DNA of 64,000 bases from Nitrososphaerota archaeon. GTDB lineage: Archaea > Thermoproteota > Nitrososphaeria > Nitrososphaerales > Gagatemarchaeaceae. This document shows positions 42,116 to 50,848 of this stretch, in pieces (within the stretch, counting starts at the first letter, position 1; each line of letters begins with the position of its first letter). The position numbers were made by a program, and so were the translations under genes. The notes beneath the pieces are model-generated. The model was not told the origin of the DNA, searched no databases, and was given only the letters and a program-made list of their open reading frames with translations. The stretch lies in the NCBI GenBank assembly GCA_029785195.1, contig JAFMAD010000005.1, positions 1-64,000 of the forward strand, read 5' to 3'.

Positions 42116-42138
42116 GTAGGCTGACCGTCCCCTGAGAT

Positions 42139-42146
42139 GTTATAAC
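42139..42146 (+). promoter_or_regulatory. TATA box of the YchF GTPase gene
   Basis: GTTATAAC centred about 26 nt before ATG 42169; leaderless. Confidence 0.6.
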
Positions 42147-42168
42147 CGGCGGACCCGGCGGAGGGGGC

Positions 42169-43374
42169 ATGTTAGTGGGGGTCGTCGGCAAACCTAATGT
42201 CGGCAAATCGACCTTCTTCGCAGCTGCCACCCTGAAGGACGTACAGATAGCGGACTATCCATTCACCACGGTAAAGCCCAACGTAGGCGTGGCAAGCATC
42301 GTCACGGAGTGCGTGTGCAAGGAGATGGGAGTAGTAGACAACCCCAAGGGATCGAGCTGCATAAGGGGGTGGAGGCTGGTCCCCGTGAGGGTGATCGACG
42401 TCGCGGGCCTCGTGGAGGGCGCATCCGCTGGGAAGGGGCTGGGGAACCAGTTCCTCGACGACCTGAGGCAGGCGGACGCTCTGATCCAGGTGGTCGACGC
42501 GTCAGGTTCCACCGACCTCGAAGGGAGGAAGGTCCCCCCAGGGGTCCATGACCCCGTCGAGGACGTCGAGATGGTCGAACACGAATTCGACCTGTGGATG
42601 TATGGCATCCTGAAGAGGGACTGGGAGAAAGCTGCCCGGTCCCTGGAACAGACCGGGGGGAAAGTGACGAACCACCTGGCTGAGCGGCTTTCCGGCCTGT
42701 CTGTGACCCTTGCAGACGTCGAGGCCGTCGTTCTCCGTCTACGTCTCCGCACGGAGAAACCGAGCGGCTGGACGGACGACCAGCTGATGCAGTTCGTCGT
42801 GGAGACGAGGAAGCTGACCAAGCCATCCCTGATCGCAGCCAACAAGGCGGACCTTCAGACGTCGTACCGGAACATCGAGAGACTCAGAGGGGGTGGGAGG
42901 CAGGTCGTCCCCTGCGCTTCCGAGGCGGAGCTCATGCTGCGCAGGGCCGCCGAGCGGGGCCTTGTCGCATACACCCCGGGGGACAAGGGGTTCACGGTCA
43001 CGGACCCGGTAAAGCTGTCTGGGGCCCAGGCAGCAGCCCTGAAGATGGTGGAAGAGAAGGTGATGAAAGTCTACGGTGGGACGGGAGTCCAGGAGGCGGT
43101 CAACGAGGCCTTCTTCGGGCTCCTGAAGGCCATAGTAGTCTTCCCGGTGGAGGACGAGACTAAGCTCACCGACAAAGACGGGAGAGTGCTCCCTGACGCC
43201 TTCGTGATGAGAGGCGGGTCCACAGCGCTGGACCTGGCTCGGACGGTTCACAGCGACCTGGCGGACGGCTTCCTATATGCGGTCGACGCTAGGACAGGGA
43301 AGAGGCTGGCTGGAGACTACCTGCTGCAGAACAGGGACATCTTGAAGATTGTGTCAAGCGGCAAGAGGGGCTAG
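42169..43374 (+). CDS. ychF: YchF/OBG-family P-loop NTPase
   Basis: 401 aa ribosome-associated TRAFAC NTPase. G1 GVVGKPNVGKSTFFAAATLK, switch I DYPFTTVKPNVG, G3 DVAGLVEGASAGKGLGNQFL, G4 NKAD. A helical insertion follows, and the C-terminal TGS-like domain is DLARTVHSDLADGFLYAVDA. NKAD suggests GTP preference, while bacterial YchF uses ATP. Convergent 21-nt overlap with eS1. Confidence 0.94.
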   Translation: MLVGVVGKPNVGKSTFFAAATLKDVQIADYPFTTVKPNVGVASIVTECVCKEMGVVDNPKGSSCIRGWRLVPVRVIDVAGLVEGASAGKGLGNQFLDDLRQADALIQVVDASGSTDLEGRKVPPGVHDPVEDVEMVEHEFDLWMYGILKRDWEKAARSLEQTGGKVTNHLAERLSGLSVTLADVEAVVLRLRLRTEKPSGWTDDQLMQFVVETRKLTKPSLIAANKADLQTSYRNIERLRGGGRQVVPCASEAELMLRRAAERGLVAYTPGDKGFTVTDPVKLSGAQAAALKMVEEKVMKVYGGTGVQEAVNEAFFGLLKAIVVFPVEDETKLTDKDGRVLPDAFVMRGGSTALDLARTVHSDLADGFLYAVDARTGKRLAGDYLLQNRDILKIVSSGKRG

Positions 43375-43977
43375 CTGCTCGACCTTCCGCGGCTCCGGCT
43401 TCGCGATAAGTTTGCTCTTCCTAACCCCTACATGCCTCAGGTGGGTGATCTTCTTGGCCTCGTTGTAGACGTCCGACGCTACTTTCTGGAGCACCAGCTC
43501 CTGGACGAACCCTTCGTAGTTCATGCCTGCGGCCTTCTCGCCTATCACTTTGTCCATGATCAGCCTTAGGTCGCGCTTCTTCGAGGTGTTCATCTTGCCC
43601 TGGGAGAGCGCCGTGCAGTAGACCCTGACGACATATCCGTCCTTGGTGGCGTAGTCCTTGATGAAGTCAGACATGGATGAGCCTCTTCGTATCAGGCTCC
43701 TGAGGAACTCCCTCGAATATTCGTGCCCCTTGAACACTGTGTAGGCGGTCTCGCCTTCGACTCTGTCGATCTGGAAGAAGAGCTTGAAAGCGTAGTGCTG
43801 AGGGTCCTGCTTCAGTATGTCGTAGAGGGTAGTCTCTATGACCCTGCCGGCGGGCTTCTCGACGTCTGTGAGAGGGACGCGTGCTATCGGGGCGTTCCCG
43901 AATGAGGGGGACGCTGTTACAGTGACCCAGGACTTCAGCTTCCATTTGTCCCTGACCTTCGCCACCTTCTTAGGCAA
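43354..43977 (-). CDS. rps3ae: 30S ribosomal protein eS1 (S3Ae)
   Basis: 207 aa from TTG 43977: LPKKVAKVRDKWKLKSWVTV, the normal archaeal N-terminus. A longer frame to 44055 overlaps SerRS and crosses a TATA box at 44004-44009 that is 27-29 nt before the TTG. Other motifs: FKGHEYSREFLRSLIRRGSS and GFVQELVLQKVASDVYNEAK. Ends within the convergent ychF 3' end. Confidence 0.94.
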   Translation of the reverse strand: MPKKVAKVRDKWKLKSWVTVTASPSFGNAPIARVPLTDVEKPAGRVIETTLYDILKQDPQHYAFKLFFQIDRVEGETAYTVFKGHEYSREFLRSLIRRGSSMSDFIKDYATKDGYVVRVYCTALSQGKMNTSKKRDLRLIMDKVIGEKAAGMNYEGFVQELVLQKVASDVYNEAKKITHLRHVGVRKSKLIAKPEPRKVEQLAPLAA

Positions 43978-44003
43978 ACCAAAGCGCCCCTTTCGAATCT
44001 CGC

Positions 44004-44009
44004 TTATAA
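44004..44009 (-). promoter_or_regulatory. TATA box of eS1, directly after the SerRS stop
   Basis: TTATAA within ATTATAAGC, spaced for a start at 43977-43980. It defines the leaderless TTG start. Confidence 0.65.
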
Positions 44010-44011
44010 TG

Positions 44012-45292
44012 TCAGCGTCGCTGGAGGCGGTCGACCCCTCCCATGTAGGGGACAACGGGCTCCGGGATTGTCACAGTGCCATCCTTCTGCTGGAAGTTCT
44101 CGACGATGGCTACCAGGGCCCTGGTGGTGACGGCGGTGGAGTTCAGGGTGTGGACCAACCTGGTCGTGTCGTTCTGCTTGTCCCGGAACCTTATCTTCAG
44201 CCGCCTAGACTGGTAGTCGGTGCAGTTGCTGCACGACACCATCTCCCTGAACCTACCCTGGACGGGCATCCAAGCTTCGAGGTCGTACTTCTTCGCGGCC
44301 ACCGTCCCCATGTCCCCGGTGCAGACGTTGACCACCCTATAGCGGAGCCCCAGGCCCCTGAATATCCCCTCGGCGTTCGCTATCAGCTGCTCATGGAGGA
44401 CCCAGCTGTCCTCCGGGCGGGCAAAGGCGACCTGCTCGACCTTGTAGAACTGGTGGGTCCTGAAGATCCCTTTGGTGTCCTTTCCGTGGGCGCCGGCCTC
44501 GACCCTGAAACAGGGCGAGAAGCCGCAGTACTTCAGCGGGAGCTCCCTCCCGGACAGTATCTCGTCTGAGTGCATGGCCACCAGAGGGTGCTCCGAAGTC
44601 GCAATCATGTACAGATCCTCCTCCTCCACCTTGTAGATGACCGGCCCGAAGTCGTTCATGTCCGTCACCCCGCCGTAGGGCTGCCGCCTCATCATGAACG
44701 GAGGCTCCACCGGGATGAACCCCTTTGCTGAGACGGCGTCGATGGCATACCTCATGATGGCATGCTCGAGCTTCACCGCCTCCCCCTTGAGGAAGAAGAA
44801 CCGGGAACCAGAGATCTTGGCAGCGCGCTCCATGTCGACCATCCCCAGGTTGGCGAGGACTTCGACGTGGTCCTTCGGTTCGAACTCAAACTTCTGCTCC
44901 GTCCCCCAGGTCCGGACGGTCACGTTCTCTGTGTCGTCCTTCCCTACCGGCACGCTCTCGTGAAGGATGTTCGGGAATGACATCAGGGTGCTCTCCAGGG
45001 TCCGCTGCTCTTCGTCCTGGGCCTTCGCGAGACCGTCGAGGCGCTTTGAGAGTTCAGCGACCTTCGACTGCTCAGCCTCTATGGGCTGCTTCTTCCGGGC
45101 CAGGTCGGCGATGACCCTGTTGGCCTCATTTAGCTCGTGGCGCAGGACTTCCGCCCGGGTCTTGGCCGTCCTCCACGCGGAGTCCGCCTTGATGGCGTGG
45201 TCCACGAGGTGCAGCTTGTCGAGCATCCCTCTCTTCCTGAGATCTGCTCTGATCACTTCTGGATCCTCCCTCAGTAGCTTTACGTCTAGCAT
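44012..45292 (-). CDS. serS: Seryl-tRNA synthetase
   Basis: 426 aa class II synthetase of the common type. N-terminal coiled-coil tRNA-binding arm about 30-105. Motif 2 LPLKYCGFSPCFRVEAGAHG, then GIFRTHQFYKVEQ; motif 3 TLNSTAVTTRALVAIVENFQ. Full length. Likely cotranscribed with pcc1 and the DHH nuclease. Confidence 0.97.
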   Translation of the reverse strand: MLDVKLLREDPEVIRADLRKRGMLDKLHLVDHAIKADSAWRTAKTRAEVLRHELNEANRVIADLARKKQPIEAEQSKVAELSKRLDGLAKAQDEEQRTLESTLMSFPNILHESVPVGKDDTENVTVRTWGTEQKFEFEPKDHVEVLANLGMVDMERAAKISGSRFFFLKGEAVKLEHAIMRYAIDAVSAKGFIPVEPPFMMRRQPYGGVTDMNDFGPVIYKVEEEDLYMIATSEHPLVAMHSDEILSGRELPLKYCGFSPCFRVEAGAHGKDTKGIFRTHQFYKVEQVAFARPEDSWVLHEQLIANAEGIFRGLGLRYRVVNVCTGDMGTVAAKKYDLEAWMPVQGRFREMVSCSNCTDYQSRRLKIRFRDKQNDTTRLVHTLNSTAVTTRALVAIVENFQQKDGTVTIPEPVVPYMGGVDRLQRR

Positions 45293-45301
45293 CGGGTTGC
45301 C

Positions 45302-45556
45302 TCAACCCCGCCTCGGTCGCGATAAAAGCCATATCTCCTGGAAGAGCGTCGCGTCTCTCAGGACTGCCAGGGCGGTCGATAGAGAGCTGGAGGCGGAGTC
45401 GGATTCGACCGTGAACGTCAGGTGGTCCGCCTCCACCGCCGAAGCCAGCTTCATCCCCCTCGGCGCGCCCTCGTTGTCAGGCGCGAGGACCGACGCCAAG
45501 CACTTTACTGTCGAGCCGTCCCTGCAGCCGATCCGCAGCTCTACTCGGGTCCTCAA
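45302..45556 (-). CDS. pcc1: KEOPS complex subunit Pcc1
   Basis: 84 aa. Dimerisation subunit of KEOPS, which makes t6A37 in ANN-decoding tRNAs. CLASVLAPDNEGAPRGMKLA and the C-terminal helix SLSTALAVLRDATLFQEIW fit the Pcc1 pattern. The ATG overlaps the DHH gene stop (ATGA). Kae1 and Bud32 are 3 kb away in a separate operon. Confidence 0.84.
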   Translation of the reverse strand: MRTRVELRIGCRDGSTVKCLASVLAPDNEGAPRGMKLASAVEADHLTFTVESDSASSSLSTALAVLRDATLFQEIWLLSRPRRG

Positions 45557-46959
45557 CCAGCAACTCTCGCCAGCACAGCCCTAGAGAAGGTCTCCGTCCT
45601 TGATGAAGGTATCTTGGCGCCCGCGGCCATCTCATGCCCTCCCCCGACCCCCTCCACGGCTTCCGCCGCTTCCTTCATCACCAGGCCCAGGTTCACTTCC
45701 CCCGCGAAGGCGTCCCCTACCCTCGAGGATATCTTGACCTCCGCGTCCCGCCCCGTCGCCCTCCCCACCACCACTTTGTCTCTGAACTCGGGGGTGGAGG
45801 TGAGTATGGAGATCACTGGGCCCAACAGCTTTTCGTCTACCAGCCCTTCCCCGTTCACGAAGACGACGCTGCCGTGCCGCTCCATCCTCGACGGTTCCGA
45901 GGCGAGGCCGCTCAGTGCCTTGTTTATCCCTCCCCGGTACTCTGACAAGGACTTCATGGCGGCGCTCAGGGCGTGGGACCTGTCTCCTAGGCAGATCGCG
46001 ATTCCTATCCCCGGAACGCCCATCCTCCCGCAGGAGTTCAGGAGCGTCCCGAACTCCCTCGCATCCCTCAGCGGCGTGAAGGCGTCCTCGAACCGCAGCG
46101 TGTACACCTCCCCAAAGATACCCGCCAGCGCGTCGCTTGCGCCTTCCTGGGAGCCCAGGGCTGCCGCGAGGGTTTCGACGAGGCTCTCCTTCTCTCCCTT
46201 GGAGAGGGATGAGACGGTGCGCCAAGACCCGCCATCCTTCAGAGGGAGCCCGGACTGGTGCAGCAAAGCGAGGACCGCGTCCTTGCTCCCTGTCAGCCCC
46301 TTCAGGAGAGGCGTGGAAGTCAGGGCCACCGCCTCGTGGATCGGCCTAGTCTCTCGCCCGGTGAACATCAAGTCGGTGGTCACGGACATCAGCCCGCGCG
46401 ACTGAGCATCCGCAAGCGCTACCCTGTTGAGCCCCGTCAGCGACCTCCCAGGTCCCGCATCTTGGCGGTCTGCTACGGCCCCCACCACGGCTAGAGGCGA
46501 GAGGTCCGCGTTGGCCCAGTCGAGGGTTACAGCGAAGAGGTAAGCAATAGCCGAGGAGCACGCGTCCTTCCCCCCGTCGAAGCCGTAAGCCCAGGCGTTG
46601 ACAACGTTTGGGCTTCTTATGTCAGCCTCTGAGATCTGATGGTGGTCCATGACTAGGAAGTCTTTCCCGAAAGTCCCCTCGAGCTCCGTGACCAGGGTTG
46701 ACCCCAGGTCGGTGAAAATGTGGAACTCGTATCCCAGTCCCTTCAGTGACCCGATGGTCTTGGCGTCGAGGTCGGGGACGGTGCGTAGGGCGACGTTGGC
46801 GCCCTTACGCTTGAGCGACGCGAACACGGCCGACCCACTGCATAAGCCGTCCGCGTCTATGTGCGTCACCACGAGGATCCTCTTCCCGTCGGTGGCCATC
46901 TTCAGGATGTTCGGAGCCAGGGCCCTGTATCGCGTGGTGAGCCCTTCGATGTCGGCCAC
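45553..46959 (-). CDS. DHH-family nuclease (archaeal RecJ/GAN-like)
   Basis: 468 aa. DHH catalytic motifs: VVTHIDADGLCSGSAVFASL (motif I), FTDLG (II), LVMDHHQIS (III), VVGAVADRQDAG (IV); C-terminal DHHA1 domain with GVGGGHEMAAGAKIP. Probably a 5'-3' exonuclease of the GAN/Cdc45 group linked to the replisome. Follows uS15, as in many archaea. Confidence 0.9.
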   Translation of the reverse strand: MADIEGLTTRYRALAPNILKMATDGKRILVVTHIDADGLCSGSAVFASLKRKGANVALRTVPDLDAKTIGSLKGLGYEFHIFTDLGSTLVTELEGTFGKDFLVMDHHQISEADIRSPNVVNAWAYGFDGGKDACSSAIAYLFAVTLDWANADLSPLAVVGAVADRQDAGPGRSLTGLNRVALADAQSRGLMSVTTDLMFTGRETRPIHEAVALTSTPLLKGLTGSKDAVLALLHQSGLPLKDGGSWRTVSSLSKGEKESLVETLAAALGSQEGASDALAGIFGEVYTLRFEDAFTPLRDAREFGTLLNSCGRMGVPGIGIAICLGDRSHALSAAMKSLSEYRGGINKALSGLASEPSRMERHGSVVFVNGEGLVDEKLLGPVISILTSTPEFRDKVVVGRATGRDAEVKISSRVGDAFAGEVNLGLVMKEAAEAVEGVGGGHEMAAGAKIPSSRTETFSRAVLARVAG

Positions 46960-46974
46960 GGGCCCGCCCCTGTT

Positions 46975-47424
46975 TTAGGCCAGCTGTGCGACGACGGCGG
47001 CGTACTTGAAGTCCTTCGAAATGGCACCTTTGTCTTTGTAGTATTTTGAAAGCCGGTATATCTTTGCCTCGATGAGCTCAAGAGAATGCACGTTCTTCCT
47101 GTCGCTGCCGTGCACGTCAAGATGCTTCTGAACCCGTTGGGCCCTTTCAATCAAGTCCTGCAGGTCCTGGGGCATCTTCGGCGCGAGTTTGCCTTCTGCC
47201 AAGACCCTCCCGATCGACTTCCCCGCCAGGGGCTTGAACAGCGGGACACCGTAGTCGTCCCTGAGCGTCTGTCCTATCTTGCTCGGGGTGAGCCCTTCCT
47301 TGGCGAGCTTGAGGACAACGTTCTTTGCCTCGTCAGGGGTGCTGGTCACCCAGCTCGGATTGCTCCTGCTAGGGGGCCTGGTCTGGTGGGACTTGCCGTG
47401 CCTGTGAGAATGGATTCGGGCCAT
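46975..47424 (-). CDS. rps15: 30S ribosomal protein uS15
   Basis: 149 aa archaeal form. N-terminal extension MARIHSHRHGKSHQTRPPSR, then the S15 fold with KEGLTPSKIGQTLRDDYGVP and DVHGSDRKNVHSLELIEAKI, YRLSKYYKDKG. First gene of an operon with the DHH nuclease, Pcc1 and SerRS; TATA GTTTATC about 50 nt upstream. Confidence 0.96.
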   Translation of the reverse strand: MARIHSHRHGKSHQTRPPSRSNPSWVTSTPDEAKNVVLKLAKEGLTPSKIGQTLRDDYGVPLFKPLAGKSIGRVLAEGKLAPKMPQDLQDLIERAQRVQKHLDVHGSDRKNVHSLELIEAKIYRLSKYYKDKGAISKDFKYAAVVAQLA

Positions 47425-47488
47425 GATTCAGAAGTTCAAGTGAGTCCTCCGGGTTTGACTGATAAACGTTGCCCGCCATGTCCTCGTC

Positions 47489-48154
47489 TCATGCGACTCG
47501 GGCGTACCTCCCCCTCCGCTCGATGTTCCGGAGCTGGCTGTGGACCCTCCGGAACCTTGGAGTTCCGGCCTTGGCCTCGTAACCTCTGAAGAATGCGTCC
47601 AGGGCTGCCCTGGATATCCCTGGATGGGCACCTACGAGCGTCTCTTTGATCAGACGGAGATCCACGGCGTAGTCCTCCAGCCTGCTGGTGCGATGGGCCA
47701 GGCCGAAATCCAGGAAGACGAGGGACTCCTCCCTGGAAACAACGTTGGCCGTGGTGAGGTCCCCGTGCATCATCCCCGCCGCGTGGAGGCGGGCGACCCC
47801 TTCCCCGAACTTGAAGAACGGACCCTCCACTTCCTTCTCCGCCATGTGACTCGCCAGGTCCCTGAGCATCTCCCCGCCGATGTACTCCATGACCATGGTG
47901 GACGCCTGGAGGTCGAGGTGGTAGAGGAAGGGGGTCGTGACCCCGGCCCGCTTCGCATGGCATATCATCTCAGCCTCGTGAACCGTCCTCTGACGCCGGA
48001 TCTCCTGGTCGAGGGATGCCAGCCTGTAGGCCAGCGGCTTTCTGACTTTGAACACGGCCGGGAGGCCCTGCCAGTCGCCAAGCACCACATCCGCCTCGGC
48101 CCCCCTGTAGAGGAGACGGCCTGGGACCCCTTCAGCCTCGCCAGGGGATGTCAA
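47489..48154 (-). CDS. bud32: KEOPS kinase/ATPase Bud32
   Basis: 221 aa atypical small kinase of KEOPS. Lys in LPAVFKVRKPLAYR, hinge MVMEYIGGEMLRDL, catalytic loop MMHGDLTTANVVSREE, DFG as LVFLDFGLAHRTSRLEDYAV and C-terminal RGYEAK tail. The first 23 nt overlap the kae1 3' end. Separate from, not fused to, Kae1. Confidence 0.94.
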   Translation of the reverse strand: MTSPGEAEGVPGRLLYRGAEADVVLGDWQGLPAVFKVRKPLAYRLASLDQEIRRQRTVHEAEMICHAKRAGVTTPFLYHLDLQASTMVMEYIGGEMLRDLASHMAEKEVEGPFFKFGEGVARLHAAGMMHGDLTTANVVSREESLVFLDFGLAHRTSRLEDYAVDLRLIKETLVGAHPGISRAALDAFFRGYEAKAGTPRFRRVHSQLRNIERRGRYARVA

Positions 48155-49124
48155 CTACATCGAGCCTCCACGACTGCCTGACCGTCGACTCGGCCACCGG
48201 GACCTCGATACCGCTCCCATGGGCGAGGACCCCGGTCCAAGCTATCTGAGCGCCGCAGTCACCGCTGTATTCTAGAGGGACCGCCAGGACCTTCGCCGCG
48301 TGCCTCTCAGCCATGGCAGACATCATCTGCGACAGGCGCTTGTTCGCAGCCACGCCCCCCACTATCATGACCTCTTTCTTCCCCGTGAACGCAAGTGCCC
48401 TCTCGGTGACCTCGGCCACCATCGAAAACGAGGTCTCTTGAAGAGAGTACGCCACGTCCTCGAATGAGGCCCCAGCGTCGAGGAGGGACTTCGACGTGGT
48501 CAGGAGCCCTGAGAATGAGACGTCGTTCCCCTTCACCGAGTACGGGAGCCTGAGATAGTTGTTGGACCTGGACGCCGATTCTTCGATGGCACGCCCGCAG
48601 GGGGATGCCAGGCCGTGGTGCCTCCCGAACTGGTCGAGGAGCTGCCCGAGAGTTAGATCCAGCGACTCCCCAAGGATCCGCCATCTCAGTCCAGAGTAGG
48701 CGATGATCATTGTATGCCCCCCGGAGACGAGGAGGACCACCGGGTCCTTGGCCCCTGTCAGAAGGCACCCGAGCTCTATGTGCCCGACGGCGTGGTTGAC
48801 AGGGACGAGAGGGACTCCAATGGAAGCGGCCAAGGTCCTGGCGGCGACGGCTCCGACGCGCAGGCAGGGGCCGAGTCCGGGGCCCATGGCGTAGGCGACC
48901 GCGGAGAGGTCGCTAAGCCCCGCCCCTGAGGAACGGAGCGCCTCAGATAGGACCGAAGGCGCCGCGGCAAGGTGGTTCTGGGAGGCCTCGAATGGATGAA
49001 TCCCACCCCCCGGAGGCGCCTTATAGACCGACTTCGGGTTCGAGAGTATCTCGCCGTCGGAAGAGACCACGGACGCTGAGAACGTGTGTGCTGTGCTCTC
49101 CACGCCGATGACTATGCTCTTCAT
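48132..49124 (-). CDS. kae1: tRNA threonylcarbamoyltransferase Kae1
   Basis: 330 aa catalytic subunit of KEOPS. ASKHA fold: VIGVESTAHTFSASVVSSDG, metal site VPVNHAVGHIELGCLLTG (H-x3-H), VLLVSGGHTMIIAYSG, VMIVGGVAANKRLSQMMSAM. ATG 49124. Two-gene operon with bud32. Confidence 0.97.
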   Translation of the reverse strand: MKSIVIGVESTAHTFSASVVSSDGEILSNPKSVYKAPPGGGIHPFEASQNHLAAAPSVLSEALRSSGAGLSDLSAVAYAMGPGLGPCLRVGAVAARTLAASIGVPLVPVNHAVGHIELGCLLTGAKDPVVLLVSGGHTMIIAYSGLRWRILGESLDLTLGQLLDQFGRHHGLASPCGRAIEESASRSNNYLRLPYSVKGNDVSFSGLLTTSKSLLDAGASFEDVAYSLQETSFSMVAEVTERALAFTGKKEVMIVGGVAANKRLSQMMSAMAERHAAKVLAVPLEYSGDCGAQIAWTGVLAHGSGIEVPVAESTVRQSWRLDVVDIPWRG

Positions 49125-49130
49125 CCCTGG

Positions 49131-49652
49131 TTACATCCTTCGCGTCTGGCGGTAGAGGTCGCCTAGAAGGTTGACGTAGGGTTTGACCTCGACCAGGAAG
49201 TCCTCGAACTTGGCCCTCTCGAAGGTGACCGCGTGCTTCCCCCCCTCGAATACGATCTTGGCCGCAAGCACGATCCCTCCGCTCCTGTCCGGGTCGGACT
49301 TTAGCCTAGGAAAGTGGATCAGGGCCCCGTAGCCTGTCTTCTTTTCCCCTTTAGTGAACACGACGTTGTAATACATGCTTAGGGTCTTGGTGAACTGGGC
49401 CAACTGCTTCTTCCTGCTCTCGCTCCGCTTCACCTGGTCGAAGTCAGCCGCCGCCAGGGTGTCTATCATCTCCTTGAGCAGCTTCATCTCGCTCACCTTC
49501 CTCGTGTAACCAGCGTATTCAATCGGCATCTGATAGACGCTGTTCATTACCGAGTCCCAGTCGTCTAGGACCGCGAATGTGTCGGTGTCGAGGTTCATCT
49601 CCCTCTTCAGCTCGTCCGACAGCACGTCTTCCACGGTCAGCTTGCGCGGCAC
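49131..49652 (-). CDS. Protein of unknown function between kae1 and the exosome/RNase P operon
   Basis: 173 aa from GTG 49652 (VPRKLTVEDVLSDELKREMN). Mixed helix and strand; a Lys-rich middle (KRSESRKKQLAQFTKTLSMY) and a C-terminal FERAKFEDFLVEVKPYVNLL. No known motif recognised. The longer frame to 49793 crosses the AT-rich promoter TTAACTAT (49675-49682) that sits 26 nt before the GTG. It is 6 nt upstream of kae1, so may be co-transcribed with it. Confidence 0.75.
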   Translation of the reverse strand: MPRKLTVEDVLSDELKREMNLDTDTFAVLDDWDSVMNSVYQMPIEYAGYTRKVSEMKLLKEMIDTLAAADFDQVKRSESRKKQLAQFTKTLSMYYNVVFTKGEKKTGYGALIHFPRLKSDPDRSGGIVLAAKIVFEGGKHAVTFERAKFEDFLVEVKPYVNLLGDLYRQTRRM

Positions 49653-49756
49653 ACCGGGAGCGGCTACCGACGCATAGTTAATGTTGACCCCGGCAGGCCG
49701 GCCCGAAGGGGGTCCTTTCGTCCACGAACTTATACACACAGATCCCCTGAGGAAAG

Positions 49757-50191
49757 GTGTTGAAGCCCCCCATAGCGTCAGTCGAGGTTTCATATCTGAT
49801 ACACGCCACGGAGGACGAGAAGAAGGTCGGGGACGCTGTGGCGAGGCTTCTGGGCGGTAGTCCCGTACTACAGAGGGAGGTCCTCGAAGGTCACTTCGGG
49901 AACCAGATCGTCAGGATAAGGATCCACCTGACAGGCGACGTGGCGGCCTCGGCGTTCAGGCATATCGTCGCGGGGCTCCCGCCGCAGGTACGGGATGCCA
50001 TCTCCGATGAGCTTGCAGCCCTCGTCGACGAGCACTCGGCGCTGTACCTGCGTCTGGACAAGCAGAAGCTGATCTCTGGGGCCCCCGAAATCGGGACAAC
50101 TGACTCCATCAGAGTGAAGGTCAAGCCGAGGCTCTATGCCATGCAAAGAGGAGCTCTGGAGTTCTACTCGAAGGAGTTGGAGGGGACCTAG
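49757..50191 (+). CDS. Exosome-associated RNA-binding protein (COG1325)
   Basis: 144 aa. SVEVSYLIHATEDEKKVGDA and then LEGHFGNQIVRIRIHLTG match the archaeal COG1325 family, predicted exosome subunit or RNA-binding protein. GTG 49757 is 26 nt after TATA ACTTATAC. Followed immediately by pop5. Confidence 0.86.
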   Translation: MLKPPIASVEVSYLIHATEDEKKVGDAVARLLGGSPVLQREVLEGHFGNQIVRIRIHLTGDVAASAFRHIVAGLPPQVRDAISDELAALVDEHSALYLRLDKQKLISGAPEIGTTDSIRVKVKPRLYAMQRGALEFYSKELEGT

Positions 50192-50192
50192 A

Positions 50193-50474
50193 TTGCCCAA
50201 AAGATACCTCCTCCTGATGGCCGAAGGAGCGGTCCTTGAGGAAGAGATGAAGGCGCTGGCGAAGGTGCTTGGGAGCGAGTTCGGCGGCGTGAAGGTATTT
50301 GGGGTGGACGGGAACCCCCGGGCGGTCATAGTCAAGGGGACGGTAGAGTCAGCCCGACGGCTGAGGGAAGCTTGCGCGACGGGTGCGGTCGGGGGGAGGA
50401 AGATGACACCTATCCTTACGTCTGGTGCAGTAGGTAACCTCAAAAGGCGAGCGAGAGGGGCAGCGACCCCATGA
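50193..50474 (+). CDS. rnp2: RNase P subunit Pop5 (probable)
   Basis: 93 aa from TTG 50193 (LPKRYLLLMAEGAVLEEEMK), with GGAGGGG just upstream. Ferredoxin-like fold pattern; AVIVKGTVESARRLREA resembles the Pop5 region before its last strand, and ILTSGAVGNLKRRARG resembles VSGTIRxLRRK. Partner of Rpp29 at 5.3 kb. Divergent, so moderately sure. Overlaps the SCP2 gene by 4 nt. Confidence 0.7.
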   Translation: MPKRYLLLMAEGAVLEEEMKALAKVLGSEFGGVKVFGVDGNPRAVIVKGTVESARRLREACATGAVGGRKMTPILTSGAVGNLKRRARGAATP

Positions 50475-50848
50475 CCAAGTTCATGAGCGATGAGTACGTC
50501 GCCCAGGTGCAGTCCACGCTCGCGGCCGACCCCAAGTGGGCCGAGACCACCAAGGGGTTCAAGACGAGCATAGCCTTCAACGTCGCCGACTCCGGCCAGA
50601 GCTACCTGATGACCGTGGAGAATGGGACGACGGCGATCAAGAAGGCTGAGCCAGGCGCGAACGCCGAGTTCTCTTTCGATGGAACCTACGATTCGTGGTG
50701 CAAGGTAGCCAAGGGCGAGGTAGACATCCAGTCTGCTGTCTTGAAAGGCCAGCTCAAGTTCAAGGGCTCCCTCCCCAGGATCATTATGTACAGGGACAGG
50801 CTCGTCAGGGTCGCCGAAGTCATGAGGGACGTCCCGAAAGAATTCTAG
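50471..50848 (+). CDS. SCP2 sterol-carrier-domain protein
   Basis: 125 aa single SCP2 domain: GFKTSIAFNVADSGQSYLMT, NAEFSFDGTYDSWCKVAKGE, QSAVLKGQLKFKGSLPRIIM. Binds hydrophobic acyl chains. It lies at the border to the acyl-CoA cluster and ends in a 4-nt convergent overlap with the DUF35 gene. Confidence 0.92.
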   Translation: MTKFMSDEYVAQVQSTLAADPKWAETTKGFKTSIAFNVADSGQSYLMTVENGTTAIKKAEPGANAEFSFDGTYDSWCKVAKGEVDIQSAVLKGQLKFKGSLPRIIMYRDRLVRVAEVMRDVPKEF

